A stretch of 64,000 nt of DNA from Halomonas lysinitropha (GCF_902500215.1 NZ_CABVOU010000014.1:124001-188000); one strand, 5' to 3'. Shown: positions 1-8,752, counted from the first letter of the stretch. The notes: generated by a model not told the origin, from the letters alone. Numbers and translations: made by a program.

Positions 1-179
1 ATAAATGGATGATGACCGGGTGCATGGTGCTGATGGGTGGCGCCGTGCTGCTTTTCATGTGGCGCGGTCAATCACTGAGCAGCGGCGCCTGGCTGGTGCT
101 GCCCCTGGCCCTCTGTCTCGGCATGCACTTCCTGATGCACCGTCATACCGGGCATCATCAACGTGACCAGGATGTATAA
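1..179 (+). CDS. Small membrane protein, DUF2933-like (C-terminal part only)
   Basis: Only the last 58 codons are in the window and the start lies upstream. The visible part has a hydrophobic helix rich in Met and Leu, a short polar turn (WRGQSLSSGAW), a second hydrophobic helix, and a His-rich tail (MHFLMHRHTGHH). Two short helices ending in a His/Met cluster resemble the DUF2933 family of small inner-membrane proteins, which often sit near copper or other metal-resistance genes. The copper cluster a few kb downstream fits that. The function of the family is not established, and this assignment rests on overall pattern only. Confidence 0.5.
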   Translation, partial: KWMMTGCMVLMGGAVLLFMWRGQSLSSGAWLVLPLALCLGMHFLMHRHTGHHQRDQDV

Positions 180-573
180 GAAAAGCTAAAAGCTAAAAAG
201 GCCCAAACGATATCGGTGCCAGACATGCAGCGCCGATGCCATACTGGCATTTCAATCAGGCATAGTCAGGACGGACGGTTTTTATGCCGACGGTGGCGAT
301 CAGGCAGCTCTAGCAGATTCAGACATCATTTTCTTACAGATTATTCAATCACCCTGCCTGACGAACAAGGCGCATCACTGCGTGCTGATCCAGCTCAAAA
401 AGGAATTCAAGTAGCTCCCTTGCTTCAGGGATTTCCGCCTTTCCAACCGGGTTATGAATTGAGGTTCGTCACCTGATCATGGAAATCGAAAACTCCCCCG
501 GAAGATCTCCTTGCCGTGTCCAGTCAATCAGATCACCAAGGGTCCGTATCGCTAAGACCCCTATCCTTAAAAA
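180..573. other. Intergenic stretch, no gene recognised
   Basis: Short open frames exist on both strands, but none has a convincing start, ribosome site or familiar protein pattern. The stretch is richer in A+T than the neighbouring genes. No terminator, repeat or RNA gene could be made out. Confidence 0.5.
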
Positions 574-1902
574 TCAATGAGAATGCGTGTTCTCGGTTAA
601 GTCAGAACTCCCTTTCTGAGACAGAAAGAATCGCTCGGCAATCAAGATTGCCACCATCACAACAAGAGCAACAATTAATACCAAAGAATCTGTCGTAGCC
701 TTCACCCAAAGGAAGCCTGCCAGCACGACTACATCCAGGAAAATAGCAATCACTAACACCGTTGCACTTGCATCAACTGCCTTACGCAGATGACGCAACA
801 CCCCCCAATGGATACCTATATCCATAATCAAATAGAAAATGATACCAAGCGCCGCGATACGACCAAGGTCAAAGAATGCCGTCAAGATCAGGCCAAGCAC
901 GACCGTATAGACCAGGGTATGCTTTTGGATGCTGCCTGGCATATGAAAGTGACGATGTGGTACCAGCTTCATTTCCGTCAGCATGGCCAGCATGCGTGAG
1001 ACCGCAAATATACTGGCTATGATACCCCCCGCGGTGGCCAGCATGGCAAGAATGACGGTGAACCAGACAGCGGCCTCTCCAAGAGCCGGCCGCGCAGCCG
1101 CCGCAAGGGAATAATCCTGTGTTTCAATGATTTCTGTCAGAGACAAGTTGCTCGCCACGGCAAATCCCACCACCGCATAGATCACGACACAAAGCGCGAT
1201 CGATATCATGATTGCCCTGCCGACGTTGCGATGGGGGTCTTTTATCTCCGAACCACTGTTGGTAATCGTCGTGAACCCCTTGAAGGCCAGAATTCCCAAG
1301 GCGGTCGCGCCCAGGAAGTCCGAGAGCGACCCCTCCGGGGCCGACGCAGAGGTTTCCATGCCGACGGAGTCCGCCACCATGACACCAACGACCCCAAACA
1401 GGATTATCCCGCCAATCTTGACGAACCCGAGTGCTGACGCAACGCCCTGGATCAACTTGTTGGCAGAGAGGTTGATCAAGAAAGCGGATATCAGCAGGGC
1501 AACGCCCAATAGTGGAACGAGCAGTGACCTGTTTTCTACATCGAAAAGCTCTAGTGTGTAGGAGCCAAAGGTTCTCGCCAGGAAGCTCTGGGCGATGACC
1601 ATGGAAAAGTACATCAAGAGCGCATGAAAAGCGGTGGTAAGTGTCGACCCGTACGCCTTTTGGAGGTACATGCCGATGCCGCCGGCCGAGGGAAATGCAT
1701 TGGACATCTTCACATAGGAGTAAGCACTGAAGGAGACGATGAGCGCCGCTGACAAGAAGGCCAAGGGGAAAAACTCTCCCGTCATTTCAGCCATCTGTCC
1801 GGTCAAGGCAAAGATACCAGCGCCAATCATGACGCCGGTGCCCAGGGCAATTGCGCCAATCAGGGAAAGGCTGTTCTGTTTATACTGTGGCGTTCTATCC
1901 AT
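574..1902 (-). CDS. APC-superfamily amino-acid/polyamine permease
   Basis: A 442-residue integral membrane protein with about 12 hydrophobic segments. The first helix carries the glycine-rich GVMIGAGIFALTG signature of the amino acid-polyamine-organocation superfamily, in which this loop lines the substrate site. It should act as a secondary transporter in the inner membrane; the substrate cannot be told from sequence. The ATG at 1902 is chosen because an AGGGAG-type ribosome site precedes it. A TTG 19 codons upstream would add a non-hydrophobic leader. The unknown gene at 1966-2283 lies just upstream on the same strand with a 63-bp gap and may be cotranscribed. Confidence 0.8.
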   Translation of the reverse strand: MDRTPQYKQNSLSLIGAIALGTGVMIGAGIFALTGQMAEMTGEFFPLAFLSAALIVSFSAYSYVKMSNAFPSAGGIGMYLQKAYGSTLTTAFHALLMYFSMVIAQSFLARTFGSYTLELFDVENRSLLVPLLGVALLISAFLINLSANKLIQGVASALGFVKIGGIILFGVVGVMVADSVGMETSASAPEGSLSDFLGATALGILAFKGFTTITNSGSEIKDPHRNVGRAIMISIALCVVIYAVVGFAVASNLSLTEIIETQDYSLAAAARPALGEAAVWFTVILAMLATAGGIIASIFAVSRMLAMLTEMKLVPHRHFHMPGSIQKHTLVYTVVLGLILTAFFDLGRIAALGIIFYLIMDIGIHWGVLRHLRKAVDASATVLVIAIFLDVVVLAGFLWVKATTDSLVLIVALVVMVAILIAERFFLSQKGSSDLTENTHSH

Positions 1903-1965
1903 TGACTTTCTCGCTCCCTGGGGTGAATTTCGCCCCCAATACGTCAAGATTCTTGGCAATGCATA

Positions 1966-2283
1966 TCAGTGACAGCTCCAAGGTTCCTTCTTGGCATTTT
2001 CCTTCACATTCTGATCGACAAATCGGTAATGCTCTTCCTTGAAGCGATTCCACCAATCATGACTGGTTTTGACAGCATGTTTCTCCAGAATTTCTTCAAC
2101 ACAATCGAGACAGAGGCGTAAGGCATCATAGGCCAAGTGCAGCTTTCGCTTCTGATCATCATACGAAACACTATCGATCCCGTAGAGCTCATCAATATCC
2201 GCAACGGCCGATTTAATCGCATCGATGTCACTGGAATCAAGCTTCAAGTGACGTTTCACCAAGGTAGTTTCAGACACTCCCAA
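1966..2283 (-). CDS. Hypothetical small protein, possible ferredoxin-like fold
   Basis: A 105-residue protein I do not recognise by name. It alternates predicted strand and helix (VKRHLKL, then an Asp/Ile-rich helix, then two strands around residues 38-55, then a helix with CLDC and EEILEKH). This beta-alpha-beta-beta-alpha order resembles the heavy-metal-associated (HMA) fold, but the usual metal-binding CxxC in the first loop is absent. The C-terminal tail is charged with tryptophans (SHDWWNRFKEEHYRF). The likely start is TTG at 2283, preceded by an AGAGAG run; a GTG two codons in is an alternative. It lies immediately upstream of the permease. No function is proposed. Confidence 0.6.
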   Translation of the reverse strand: MGVSETTLVKRHLKLDSSDIDAIKSAVADIDELYGIDSVSYDDQKRKLHLAYDALRLCLDCVEEILEKHAVKTSHDWWNRFKEEHYRFVDQNVKENAKKEPWSCH

Positions 2284-2369
2284 GCGATGCTCTCTGTGTG
2301 CAATGAGAATTCTCCCAAAAATGCAATATCGCTAATGTTTTCCCATGTCCCCCATGGCAATTACCTGGC

Positions 2370-3179
2370 TCAGTGCTCCGATGAAACAACCATGGCTCGC
2401 TGGCGACGATGCCCACTGATGACCAGGAGCGCTCCTGCTGCCATCATCGGCAATGTCAACAGCTGCCCCATGGTCAGCCAGTCAAAGGCGATGAAGCCCA
2501 GCTGAGGATCGGGCAGGCGCACGAATTCGACGGTGAAGCGGAAAGCGCCATACAGAAGTAGAAAAAGCCCGGAAATCATGCCTTGCTGCTGCGGTCGCCG
2601 TGAGAGCCACCACAGAAGGGCAAACAGCACCACGCCCTCCAGGGCAAACTCGTAAAGCGCCGAGGGGTGGCGGGGTTCCGATCCCAACCCCATCATGGGG
2701 GGAAAGACCATCGCCCAGGGCAAATCGCTGACCCTCCCCGGCAACTCGTGGTTGATAAAGTTACCGAGACGTCCGGTACCCAGGCCGATCGGCACCAGCG
2801 GCGCAATGAAATCGGTCAGTTGAAGGTAGACCAGACGGTGACGCCGAGCGAACAGCCACGCGGCCACTAGAACGCCGGCAAGGCCCCCATGGAAACTCAT
2901 GCCTCCTTCCCAGACCTTGAGCAGCCACCAGGGATCGGTCAGCCACGCGTCGCTGTCGTAGAAGAGGGCATAGCCCAGGCGACCGCCGATGACGACACCC
3001 AGGGCGCCATAAAAGATCAGGTCATCGATATCGTCGTGGGTCAGGCCGAGGCGATGTGCCCGCCGTCGCCCCAGCCACCAGGCGGCTGTCAGCCCCACTA
3101 CATACATCAGGCCATACCAATGAAGCTGCACCGGTCCGAGGGAGAATGCCACGGGATCGATTTGGGGATATGGCATCAT
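2370..3179 (-). CDS. lgt: Phosphatidylglycerol--prolipoprotein diacylglyceryl transferase
   Basis: Lgt transfers diacylglycerol from phosphatidylglycerol to the lipobox cysteine of prelipoproteins, the first step of lipoprotein maturation in the inner membrane. The 269-residue protein has seven or so hydrophobic segments and the diagnostic Lgt signature [10 protein letters not shown] at about residues 136-145, plus the GGMSFHGG segment (residues 92-99) that contains the essential histidine. The ATG at 3179 has a GAGGAG ribosome site six bases upstream; longer frames have none. It stands alone, downstream of copB and pointing the same way. A housekeeping lgt would normally sit beside thyA, so this may be an additional copy carried with the metal-resistance block; that is inference. 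Confidence 0.93.
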   Translation of the reverse strand: MMPYPQIDPVAFSLGPVQLHWYGLMYVVGLTAAWWLGRRRAHRLGLTHDDIDDLIFYGALGVVIGGRLGYALFYDSDAWLTDPWWLLKVWEGGMSFHGGLAGVLVAAWLFARRHRLVYLQLTDFIAPLVPIGLGTGRLGNFINHELPGRVSDLPWAMVFPPMMGLGSEPRHPSALYEFALEGVVLFALLWWLSRRPQQQGMISGLFLLLYGAFRFTVEFVRLPDPQLGFIAFDWLTMGQLLTLPMMAAGALLVISGHRRQRAMVVSSEH

Positions 3180-3399
3180 GACACGCTCCTCGTGACCGCT
3201 GGTCGCCGATGCTCCTGACCCTGCCAACGTCGATGTAAACGACCGCAAGGGCTCCAGGTCACTGCCAGTCTGGAACCACTACCTGAAAACATCCTGAATC
3301 CAGACCGATCAAATTCTGATGCAGATCAACGCCATGCAAAGGGGTGACCATCAGGAATCACTACCTTCCGCCGCCCGCATCAAGCGGGTAGGTTGGCTG

Positions 3400-4170
3400 T
3401 CAGAACAACAGCTTCACTCCCGCCACGACCCCGGTATCTTCGGTGGCATCACCATCGGCACGCGAAAGATCGGCGGTATCGCCGTACTGTTTTTGCCAAT
3501 AAGCACCGATGTAGGGCGCGAAGCGGCGGGTCATCTCGTAGCCCAGGCACATCCCGAGACGAACAGAATTGAGTCCCTTGCCGATGCCAAATTCCTCGAC
3601 TTGACTGGCCGCGACGGAAATTTCGGTACGTGGCTGAAGGTAGAAGCGTTGCGTCAGTCGCAGGTCATACTCTCCCTCGACGCTCGCCGAGACATCGCCT
3701 TCATCGCTGACCTGCATCGCCGCATCTGTCTCGATGCCGTATGGCACCACTCCCTGCAGGCCGATCACCCCATAGGTGCGTTCGGCATGGTCACCCGAGA
3801 ACACGCCGCCCTGGTAGCCGATGCCTCCCTGGAGCTCCCAGAAGTCGGCGACCGACCGGCTGTAGAGCAACTCCAGTGACTCGAACTCGGCACTCTCGCC
3901 GTCGCCCTGGACGTTCTCGCCCTCGGACTTTAGGTAGACCCGGTTGACGTCACCGCCGTACCAGGCCTGGAAGTCCCAGACCAGTTCATCGTGCCCCTTG
4001 TCGGGCACGGCGTACTCGAGACGGTCGAACAGCGCCATACCCATGCTGTGTTCCACGACCGGTGACGGCCAGCCGGCCGGGGCATCGTAGCCATCCTCTG
4101 CCTGGGCAACGGAAAACGTGACTGTGGCCAGCAGGACACCGGCAACGGTCATGGCTATTCTGGTATTCAT
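3400..4170 (-). CDS. copB: Copper resistance outer-membrane protein CopB
   Basis: A 256-residue protein with a cleavable signal peptide (cut probably after AQA, residue ~24), followed by alternating amphipathic strands typical of a small outer-membrane beta barrel that end in the aromatic residue F. The segments WDFQAWYGGDVNRVYLKSEGE, ELLYSRSVADFWELQGGIGYQ and RFAPYIGAYWQKQYGDTADLSRADG match the CopB/PcoB family. The usual Met/His-rich N-terminal extension of plasmid CopB is nearly absent, leaving only HSMGM. CopB works with CopA in periplasmic/outer-membrane copper tolerance. It follows copA by 9 bp on the same strand and is the last gene of the operon. Confidence 0.9.
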   Translation of the reverse strand: MNTRIAMTVAGVLLATVTFSVAQAEDGYDAPAGWPSPVVEHSMGMALFDRLEYAVPDKGHDELVWDFQAWYGGDVNRVYLKSEGENVQGDGESAEFESLELLYSRSVADFWELQGGIGYQGGVFSGDHAERTYGVIGLQGVVPYGIETDAAMQVSDEGDVSASVEGEYDLRLTQRFYLQPRTEISVAASQVEEFGIGKGLNSVRLGMCLGYEMTRRFAPYIGAYWQKQYGDTADLSRADGDATEDTGVVAGVKLLF

Positions 4171-4179
4171 GCCTTCTCC

Positions 4180-5985
4180 TTACGAGACCTTGACGACCCG
4201 GAACATGCCGGCATCCATGTGGTAGAGCAGATGACAGTGGAACGCCCAGCTGCCCTCGGCGTCGGCAGTGATCAGCGCCGAGACGCGCTCACCCGGTTTG
4301 ACATTCAGGGTGTGCTTGCGCGGAATCAGCTCGCCCTGGCCGTTCTCGAGCTCCATCCACATGCCGTGGAGGTGAATGGGATGTTCCATCATGGTGTCGT
4401 TGATCAGGATCAGGCGTAGTCGCTCGTCCTTGTTGAAGTGAAGGGGTCCGCTCACCTCGCTGAATTTCTTGTCGTCGAAGGACCAGATATAGCGCTCCAT
4501 GTTGCCGGTAAGGTGCAACTCCAGTTCACGCTCCGGCTCACGGCGATCCGGCCAGGGCGTAAAGGCCTTGAGATCGCGGTAAACCAGCATCCGATGCTCC
4601 CCGGAATCGATGCCGATGCCGGCCTGATCGTAGCGAGACCCGGGCTGCGCCGCGCCCGCCGCCAGCATGCCGTTGGCATTCATCCTGCCGCGCTCCGCCG
4701 ACATGCCCTGCGCATCGGCTTGGTCCATGCCCGCCATGTTGGAATGATCCATGCCCTGCATGCTGGAGTGGTCCATGCCTGCCATGCCCGCGTCATCCAT
4801 GCCCGGCATGCTGGCGTGATCCATGCCTTCCATCCCATGGGCTGCCATGGCCTCCATGCCACGATCGGCGATCTGGCGACGCTCGGGAATCTCGGCGGCC
4901 ATCCCTTCGCGTGGCGCGAGCGTGGCGCGGGCATAGCCGCTTCGATCCATGGCTTCGGCGAAGAGGGTATAGGCAGAGTCGTCCTCGGGCGTGATCAGGA
5001 CGTCGTAGGTCTCGGCCACTCCGATGCGAAACTCATCGACGGGCACCGGCTGCACCGGCTGGCCGTCGGCCGCCACCACGGTCATCTTCAACCCGGGAAT
5101 ACGCACGTCGAAGTAGGACATGGCCGAGCCATTGATCACCCTTAAGCGAACCCGCTCACCGGCCTTGAACAGGGCCGTCCAGTTCTCCTCGGGCGAGTGG
5201 CCGTTGAGCAGGTAGCGGTAGGTGCTGCCGGTGACATCGGCAATGTCGCGGGAACTCATGCGCATCTTCGCCCACATCCCGCGCATCTCGGCGGTAGCGG
5301 CAACGCCCTTCTCACGCACGTCGGCGAAGAAGTCGGCGATGGTGCGTTCCTGGAAGTTGTAGTAGCCCTCGGCGGTCTTCAGGTTGCGGAAGACCGACGT
5401 CGGCTCCTCGAAGGTCCAGTCAGTGAGCAGCAACACGTGCTCACGGTCATAGCGGAACGGCTCACGCTCGGCAGCATCGATGATCAGCGGGCCGGCATGA
5501 CCGAGCTGCTCCTGAAGGCCGGAGTGACTGTGATACCAGTAGGTACCGTTCTGGCGCACCGGGAAGCGGTAGGTGAAGGTCTCGCCCGGCGCGATGCCGG
5601 GAAAACTCACCCCCGGTACGCCGTCCATTCCCGGCGGCAGGATCAGGCCATGCCAGTGGATGGAGGTGGGTTCGTCGAGCAGGTTGGTGACCCGCAGCAC
5701 GGCATCGTGGCCCTCCTTGAGGCGGATCATCGGCCCGGGACTGGTGCCGTTGATGCTGATCGGACGGGCTTGCTGGCCAGCGATCGGAATCGACTCACGA
5801 CGGATGGCAAGCGCCACCTCCGGGCCATCTTCGACTCCCTTGGAATAGACATTGGTCTGGCCCCAGGGGTTGGCCCAGCTAGGACGCAGGCCAAGCGCGG
5901 CCGCTGATCCCAGCCCCAGCGCCGCTCCACCTTTCAATATCTGCCGGCGCGACAGCGGATGCGTGATGACTCTGGATCTTGCCAT
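4180..5985 (-). CDS. copA: Copper resistance multicopper oxidase CopA
   Basis: A 601-residue periplasmic multicopper oxidase of the CopA/PcoA type that oxidises or sequesters Cu(I). A twin-arginine signal (SRRQILKG, residues 12-19, then a hydrophobic stretch ending SWA near 38) indicates export in folded form. All four copper-ligand blocks are visible: HWHG at 110-113, HSHSG at 152-156, HPIHLHG at about 535-541, and HCHLLYHMDAGMF at 583-595. Between the second and third cupredoxin domains is a Met/His/Asp-rich stretch of repeated GMDH/GMDD units (roughly residues 380-430), the expected soft copper-binding loop. It is in the leftward cupredoxin-regulator-kinase-copA-copB run. A direct-repeat regulator box lies in the short gap upstream. 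Confidence 0.96.
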   Translation of the reverse strand: MARSRVITHPLSRRQILKGGAALGLGSAAALGLRPSWANPWGQTNVYSKGVEDGPEVALAIRRESIPIAGQQARPISINGTSPGPMIRLKEGHDAVLRVTNLLDEPTSIHWHGLILPPGMDGVPGVSFPGIAPGETFTYRFPVRQNGTYWYHSHSGLQEQLGHAGPLIIDAAEREPFRYDREHVLLLTDWTFEEPTSVFRNLKTAEGYYNFQERTIADFFADVREKGVAATAEMRGMWAKMRMSSRDIADVTGSTYRYLLNGHSPEENWTALFKAGERVRLRVINGSAMSYFDVRIPGLKMTVVAADGQPVQPVPVDEFRIGVAETYDVLITPEDDSAYTLFAEAMDRSGYARATLAPREGMAAEIPERRQIADRGMEAMAAHGMEGMDHASMPGMDDAGMAGMDHSSMQGMDHSNMAGMDQADAQGMSAERGRMNANGMLAAGAAQPGSRYDQAGIGIDSGEHRMLVYRDLKAFTPWPDRREPERELELHLTGNMERYIWSFDDKKFSEVSGPLHFNKDERLRLILINDTMMEHPIHLHGMWMELENGQGELIPRKHTLNVKPGERVSALITADAEGSWAFHCHLLYHMDAGMFRVVKVS

Positions 5986-6030
5986 GTGTGATTCCCGTCA
6001 ATGTCTGGTCACAGCATCTTGACGGGGTAA

Positions 6031-6047
6031 GCTGAATCACGGCTGAA
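6031..6047 (-). promoter_or_regulatory. Direct-repeat box (TTCAGC-N5-TTCAGC) upstream of copA
   Basis: Read on the minus strand, TTCAGC occurs twice with an 11-bp period, 46-62 bp before the copA start. Direct repeats spaced by one helical turn are the usual binding pattern of OmpR/PhoP-family regulators, and such a regulator is encoded two genes upstream. A closely related repeat lies in front of the cupredoxin gene (8595-8610), which strengthens the case. Confidence 0.5.
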
Positions 6048-6056
6048 CACGGGTAC

Positions 6057-7382
6057 TCATGGCACGCATTCACCTAGCGGTAGCGTGATCTCCACGCGCA
6101 GGCCACCGAGCGGGCTCGGCGAATACCGAACCCGCCCGGCATATCGCGTCAACAGCTGATCGAGAATCGACAGGCCCAGGCCGTAGCCGGGTCTCCCCTC
6201 GTCCAGCCGCCGACCGTGCTGGCCGAGACGGGGAAGCTCCGCTTCGGGCACCCCCGGCCCGTCATCATCAACGACGAGGGTGAGACGATCATCCAGGCAC
6301 ATCCGGCAGCGAACCTCCCGGGCGGCCCACTTGCCAGCGTTGTCCAGCACGATACCGAGCATCTCGGAGAGGTCCTGCGATTCGACAGGAATACGCTGGT
6401 CCTGGCGGTCCGGCAGGATCAGGTGGAAGCGCTTATCGGGGTAGAGAGCGCGGAACATCTCGACCAGCCGAGAGCCGTCGCGGCTCAACTCGGAGATACG
6501 GCCTGCGTGAGGACCGGCGATTCTCGAATATCGCAGCTCGGCATCCAACTGCGCATGGACCTCTTCAAGACGCGCCACCAATCGCTGCCGGCGCGTGGTA
6601 TCGATGGGGCGAGAGCCACGCAGTACCTGGGTTACCGCCGCCAGCGGCGTCTTCAAGGAGTGGGAAAGGTTGGCTACCGAGTCGCGGGAGCGCTGCAATC
6701 GGGTGTCGATCTCATCCATGAAACGATTGAGCTGCACGACCAGGCTGTCCAGTTCTGAGGGCACGTCCAGCGAGAGGCGTTCACGTTCACCCGTACGCAG
6801 CTCACCCAACTGGTCGCGCAACCGAGACAGCGGCACCAGGCCGCGGTTGACCGCCAGCAGATTGAGAGCCACCAGCAGGACGAGCAGGGTTGCGGCGATA
6901 CCACCGACCCACCAGTGCAATCGGTGGAGCCCGGCTTCCACTTGCGAGAAATCCTCTCCAATCAGCAGCACCCCCTCCTCACCATCAAGCGAGAAGGGCC
7001 GCCGGTAGAGCAGCAGATGCTGCTGTCCTTGCCGCACTTCGACGAGCACTTCGTTCGACTCGTCGAGCAGGAACTGCAGTTCCTCCTGCCAGCGCGAGTC
7101 AGAGGCCGAGATGTCATCACCGATCCGCAACACATAGAGGTGATGAAAGATCTGGAAGCCCCGGCTGGCTGATTTCAGCACCGCGGCGGTGGAAAGGTAA
7201 TCGTATCGAAGCTGTTCGACAGCATGGTCGGCTTCACGCTCGAGACGCGCACCGAGGAACTCGCGCGCCAGATCCTTGAGCAGAATGCCGTGCAGCAGCC
7301 ATGTGATCACGGTCACGACCAGGGCAATACCGGATAGCCAGGCCAGCAGGCGTATACGCAGGCTGCGCCGATCAACCTGCAT
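6057..7382 (-). CDS. Sensor histidine kinase of the copper cluster
   Basis: Membrane sensor kinase of about 441 residues, partner of the response regulator directly upstream. It has an N-terminal transmembrane helix (LLAWLSGIALVVTVITWLLH), a periplasmic domain of roughly 120 residues, a second helix (GIAATLLVLLVALNLLAVN), a HAMP-like linker, a dimerisation helix with the phosphorylated His in LSHSLKTPLAA, and an ATPase domain with N-box DNAGKWA, DDDGPGVP and GYGLGLSI. The sensor region has no obvious Met or Cys motif, so the ligand is inferred from context (copA/copB). The ATG at 7382 overlaps the regulator's stop by 11 bp; an ATG at 7391 is an alternative. The kinase domain resembles the PhoQ/QseC group more than CusS. 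Confidence 0.9.
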   Translation of the reverse strand: MQVDRRSLRIRLLAWLSGIALVVTVITWLLHGILLKDLAREFLGARLEREADHAVEQLRYDYLSTAAVLKSASRGFQIFHHLYVLRIGDDISASDSRWQEELQFLLDESNEVLVEVRQGQQHLLLYRRPFSLDGEEGVLLIGEDFSQVEAGLHRLHWWVGGIAATLLVLLVALNLLAVNRGLVPLSRLRDQLGELRTGERERLSLDVPSELDSLVVQLNRFMDEIDTRLQRSRDSVANLSHSLKTPLAAVTQVLRGSRPIDTTRRQRLVARLEEVHAQLDAELRYSRIAGPHAGRISELSRDGSRLVEMFRALYPDKRFHLILPDRQDQRIPVESQDLSEMLGIVLDNAGKWAAREVRCRMCLDDRLTLVVDDDGPGVPEAELPRLGQHGRRLDEGRPGYGLGLSILDQLLTRYAGRVRYSPSPLGGLRVEITLPLGECVP

Positions 7383-8037
7383 CGAAGACATAGCCCTGAC
7401 CGCGCCGCGTCTGGATGATCGACTTGCCCACATGGCGCCTCAGTCGCGCGATATATACCTCGATGAGGTTGGAGGCCGCAGCATCCTGATCCAGGGCGTA
7501 AAGCTGGTTGAGCAGCTGGTCCTTGGAGAGGACATGTCCAGGGTGGTGCATGAAGTAGCGCAGCAGAAGGAATTCAGTACCGGTGAGGGTGTGCCAGGTG
7601 CCGCCATCGACGCGGACACACTGATTCGCCTCATCCAGCGAGACGCCATTGAGCGTCAGCTCCGCGGTCAGGTGTCCGGACTTTCGGCGCAGCAGTGCCA
7701 TCACCCTGGCAATGAGCTCGGCTTCGTGGAAAGGCTTGGTCAGGTAGTCATCGGCACCGCCTTCTAGGCCGACCACCTTGTCTTCCCAGGTGTCGCGGGC
7801 AGTGAGGATCAGTACAGGCAGGTCATGGCCGTCCTTGCGCCACTGCTTGAGGAGATCCAGCCCGGAACCATCGGGAAGGCCGAGATCGAGGATCGCGAGT
7901 TCGTAGCGCTCGGTTGCCATGAGCGACCTGGCCACGCTCAATGATGTGGCCAGGTCGACACGGTAACCGTTGTCCTTCAGACACTCGTCCAGGCTCTCGG
8001 CGAGAAGGTCGTCATCCTCGAGCAGCAACAGTTTCAT
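7372..8037 (-). CDS. OmpR/PhoP-family response regulator of the copper cluster
   Basis: A 221-residue two-domain regulator. The receiver domain has the acidic pocket EDDD (residues 7-10), the phosphoacceptor Asp51 in LAILDLGLPDG, and Lys in LTKPF. The C-terminal winged helix (from about residue 125) has the usual end NLIEVYIARLRRHVG and RRGQGYVF. It lies between the cupredoxin and kinase genes, overlapping the latter. The product should bind 11-bp-period direct repeats, and two such repeats (TTCAG-type) are found in front of copA and in front of this operon. By position it is the functional counterpart of CopR/CusR, although the protein looks closer to the PhoP/QseB branch. Confidence 0.92.
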   Translation of the reverse strand: MKLLLLEDDDLLAESLDECLKDNGYRVDLATSLSVARSLMATERYELAILDLGLPDGSGLDLLKQWRKDGHDLPVLILTARDTWEDKVVGLEGGADDYLTKPFHEAELIARVMALLRRKSGHLTAELTLNGVSLDEANQCVRVDGGTWHTLTGTEFLLLRYFMHHPGHVLSKDQLLNQLYALDQDAAASNLIEVYIARLRRHVGKSIIQTRRGQGYVFDAG

Positions 8038-8046
8038 GAAGGCGCT

Positions 8047-8541
8047 TCACCCCTGGAAGTCGATCTTCCCCGACATGCCTGACTCGTAATGCCCGGGAAT
8101 ATTGCAGGCGTATTCGAGGCGTCCCACGTTGCGGGGAGCGGTCCAGACGAGATCGGCGGTTTCACCGGGGGCAATGGTCACGGCAGGCATCTCGCCGCCA
8201 TGCTCCCCTTCAGCCATGTCGTGACCGCCATGTCCTGCATGAGCGTCGCCGTGGCTGCCGCTCATCGCCTGCATCATCTCGCGATGCACCTCCTGGGCCT
8301 GGGCATCGCCGATGACGAATTCGTGTTCGATATTACCGGTGTTGATGACCTCGAAGCGAATGGTCTCGCCCGGTTCCACCTCGATCCCCTCGGGATCGAA
8401 CCACATATCACCCGCCTCGAAGCGAATGGTGCGATCGATGTCGGCATCGCTCACCGAAGGTTGAGAGCCACCGTGCCCGGGGGCAGCGAAAGCAGCCGTC
8501 GTGGTCAGGCCCAGTGCCAGAGCCAATAGGGTCTTGCGCAT
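8047..8541 (-). CDS. Periplasmic cupredoxin-like copper-binding protein
   Basis: A 164-residue exported protein. It has a signal peptide (MRKTLLALALGLTTTAAFAAPGHGG, cut after AFA), then a cupredoxin fold with the pattern HEFVIG near the middle and the ligand-bearing C-terminal loop CNIPGHYESGMSG, which supplies Cys, His and Met as in plastocyanin-type type-1 copper sites. An inserted loop of His, Gly and Met (GSHGDAHAGHGGHDMAEGEHGG) adds likely surface copper sites. It is the first gene of the leftward copper operon and would bind or shuttle periplasmic copper. The ATG at 8541 follows GAGGTACCCTTG; upstream residues in the longer frame are not signal-like. Confidence 0.88.
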   Translation of the reverse strand: MRKTLLALALGLTTTAAFAAPGHGGSQPSVSDADIDRTIRFEAGDMWFDPEGIEVEPGETIRFEVINTGNIEHEFVIGDAQAQEVHREMMQAMSGSHGDAHAGHGGHDMAEGEHGGEMPAVTIAPGETADLVWTAPRNVGRLEYACNIPGHYESGMSGKIDFQG

Positions 8542-8594
8542 CAAGGGTACCTCTTTGTGTCGTATCAGGGTAAACACGGTTGTACCGCAACAAC

Positions 8595-8610
8595 CTGAAA
8601 TGAGACTGAA
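8595..8610 (-). promoter_or_regulatory. Direct-repeat box (TTCAG-N6-TTCAG) upstream of cupredoxin operon
   Basis: On the minus strand TTCAG occurs twice, 11 bp apart start to start, matching the copA-upstream box at 6031-6047. It lies 54-69 bp before the cupredoxin start. A TGATAC hexamer at 8562-8567 could serve as a -10 downstream of it. The likely ligand is the response regulator encoded in the same operon, giving autoregulation. Confidence 0.5.
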
Positions 8611-8643
8611 CCTGGTCAAAAGGGTTTCGCGGGATCAAACGCC

Positions 8644-8675
8644 TTGACCTGAGTGTTACCCATAGGTTGTAAGCT
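8644..8675 (+). promoter_or_regulatory. CueR/MerR-type promoter before the Met-rich exported protein
   Basis: TTGACC (8644-8649) and TAAGCT (8670-8675) are separated by 20 bp, longer than the usual 17. Between and overlapping them is the dyad ACCT-N13-AGGT (8647-8667). That spacing and those arms equal the E. coli CueR operator of copA, in which the activator untwists an over-long spacer. Only the outer four bases of each arm match well. No merR-family gene is in the window, so the regulator would be encoded elsewhere. Confidence 0.55.
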
Positions 8676-8752
8676 AATAGCTGAAGATAGTCTCGTCTTC
8701 CCCCATCGGGGAAGATAGCGTCTCTACCATCAGCAAGATGAGAGGAAATATC

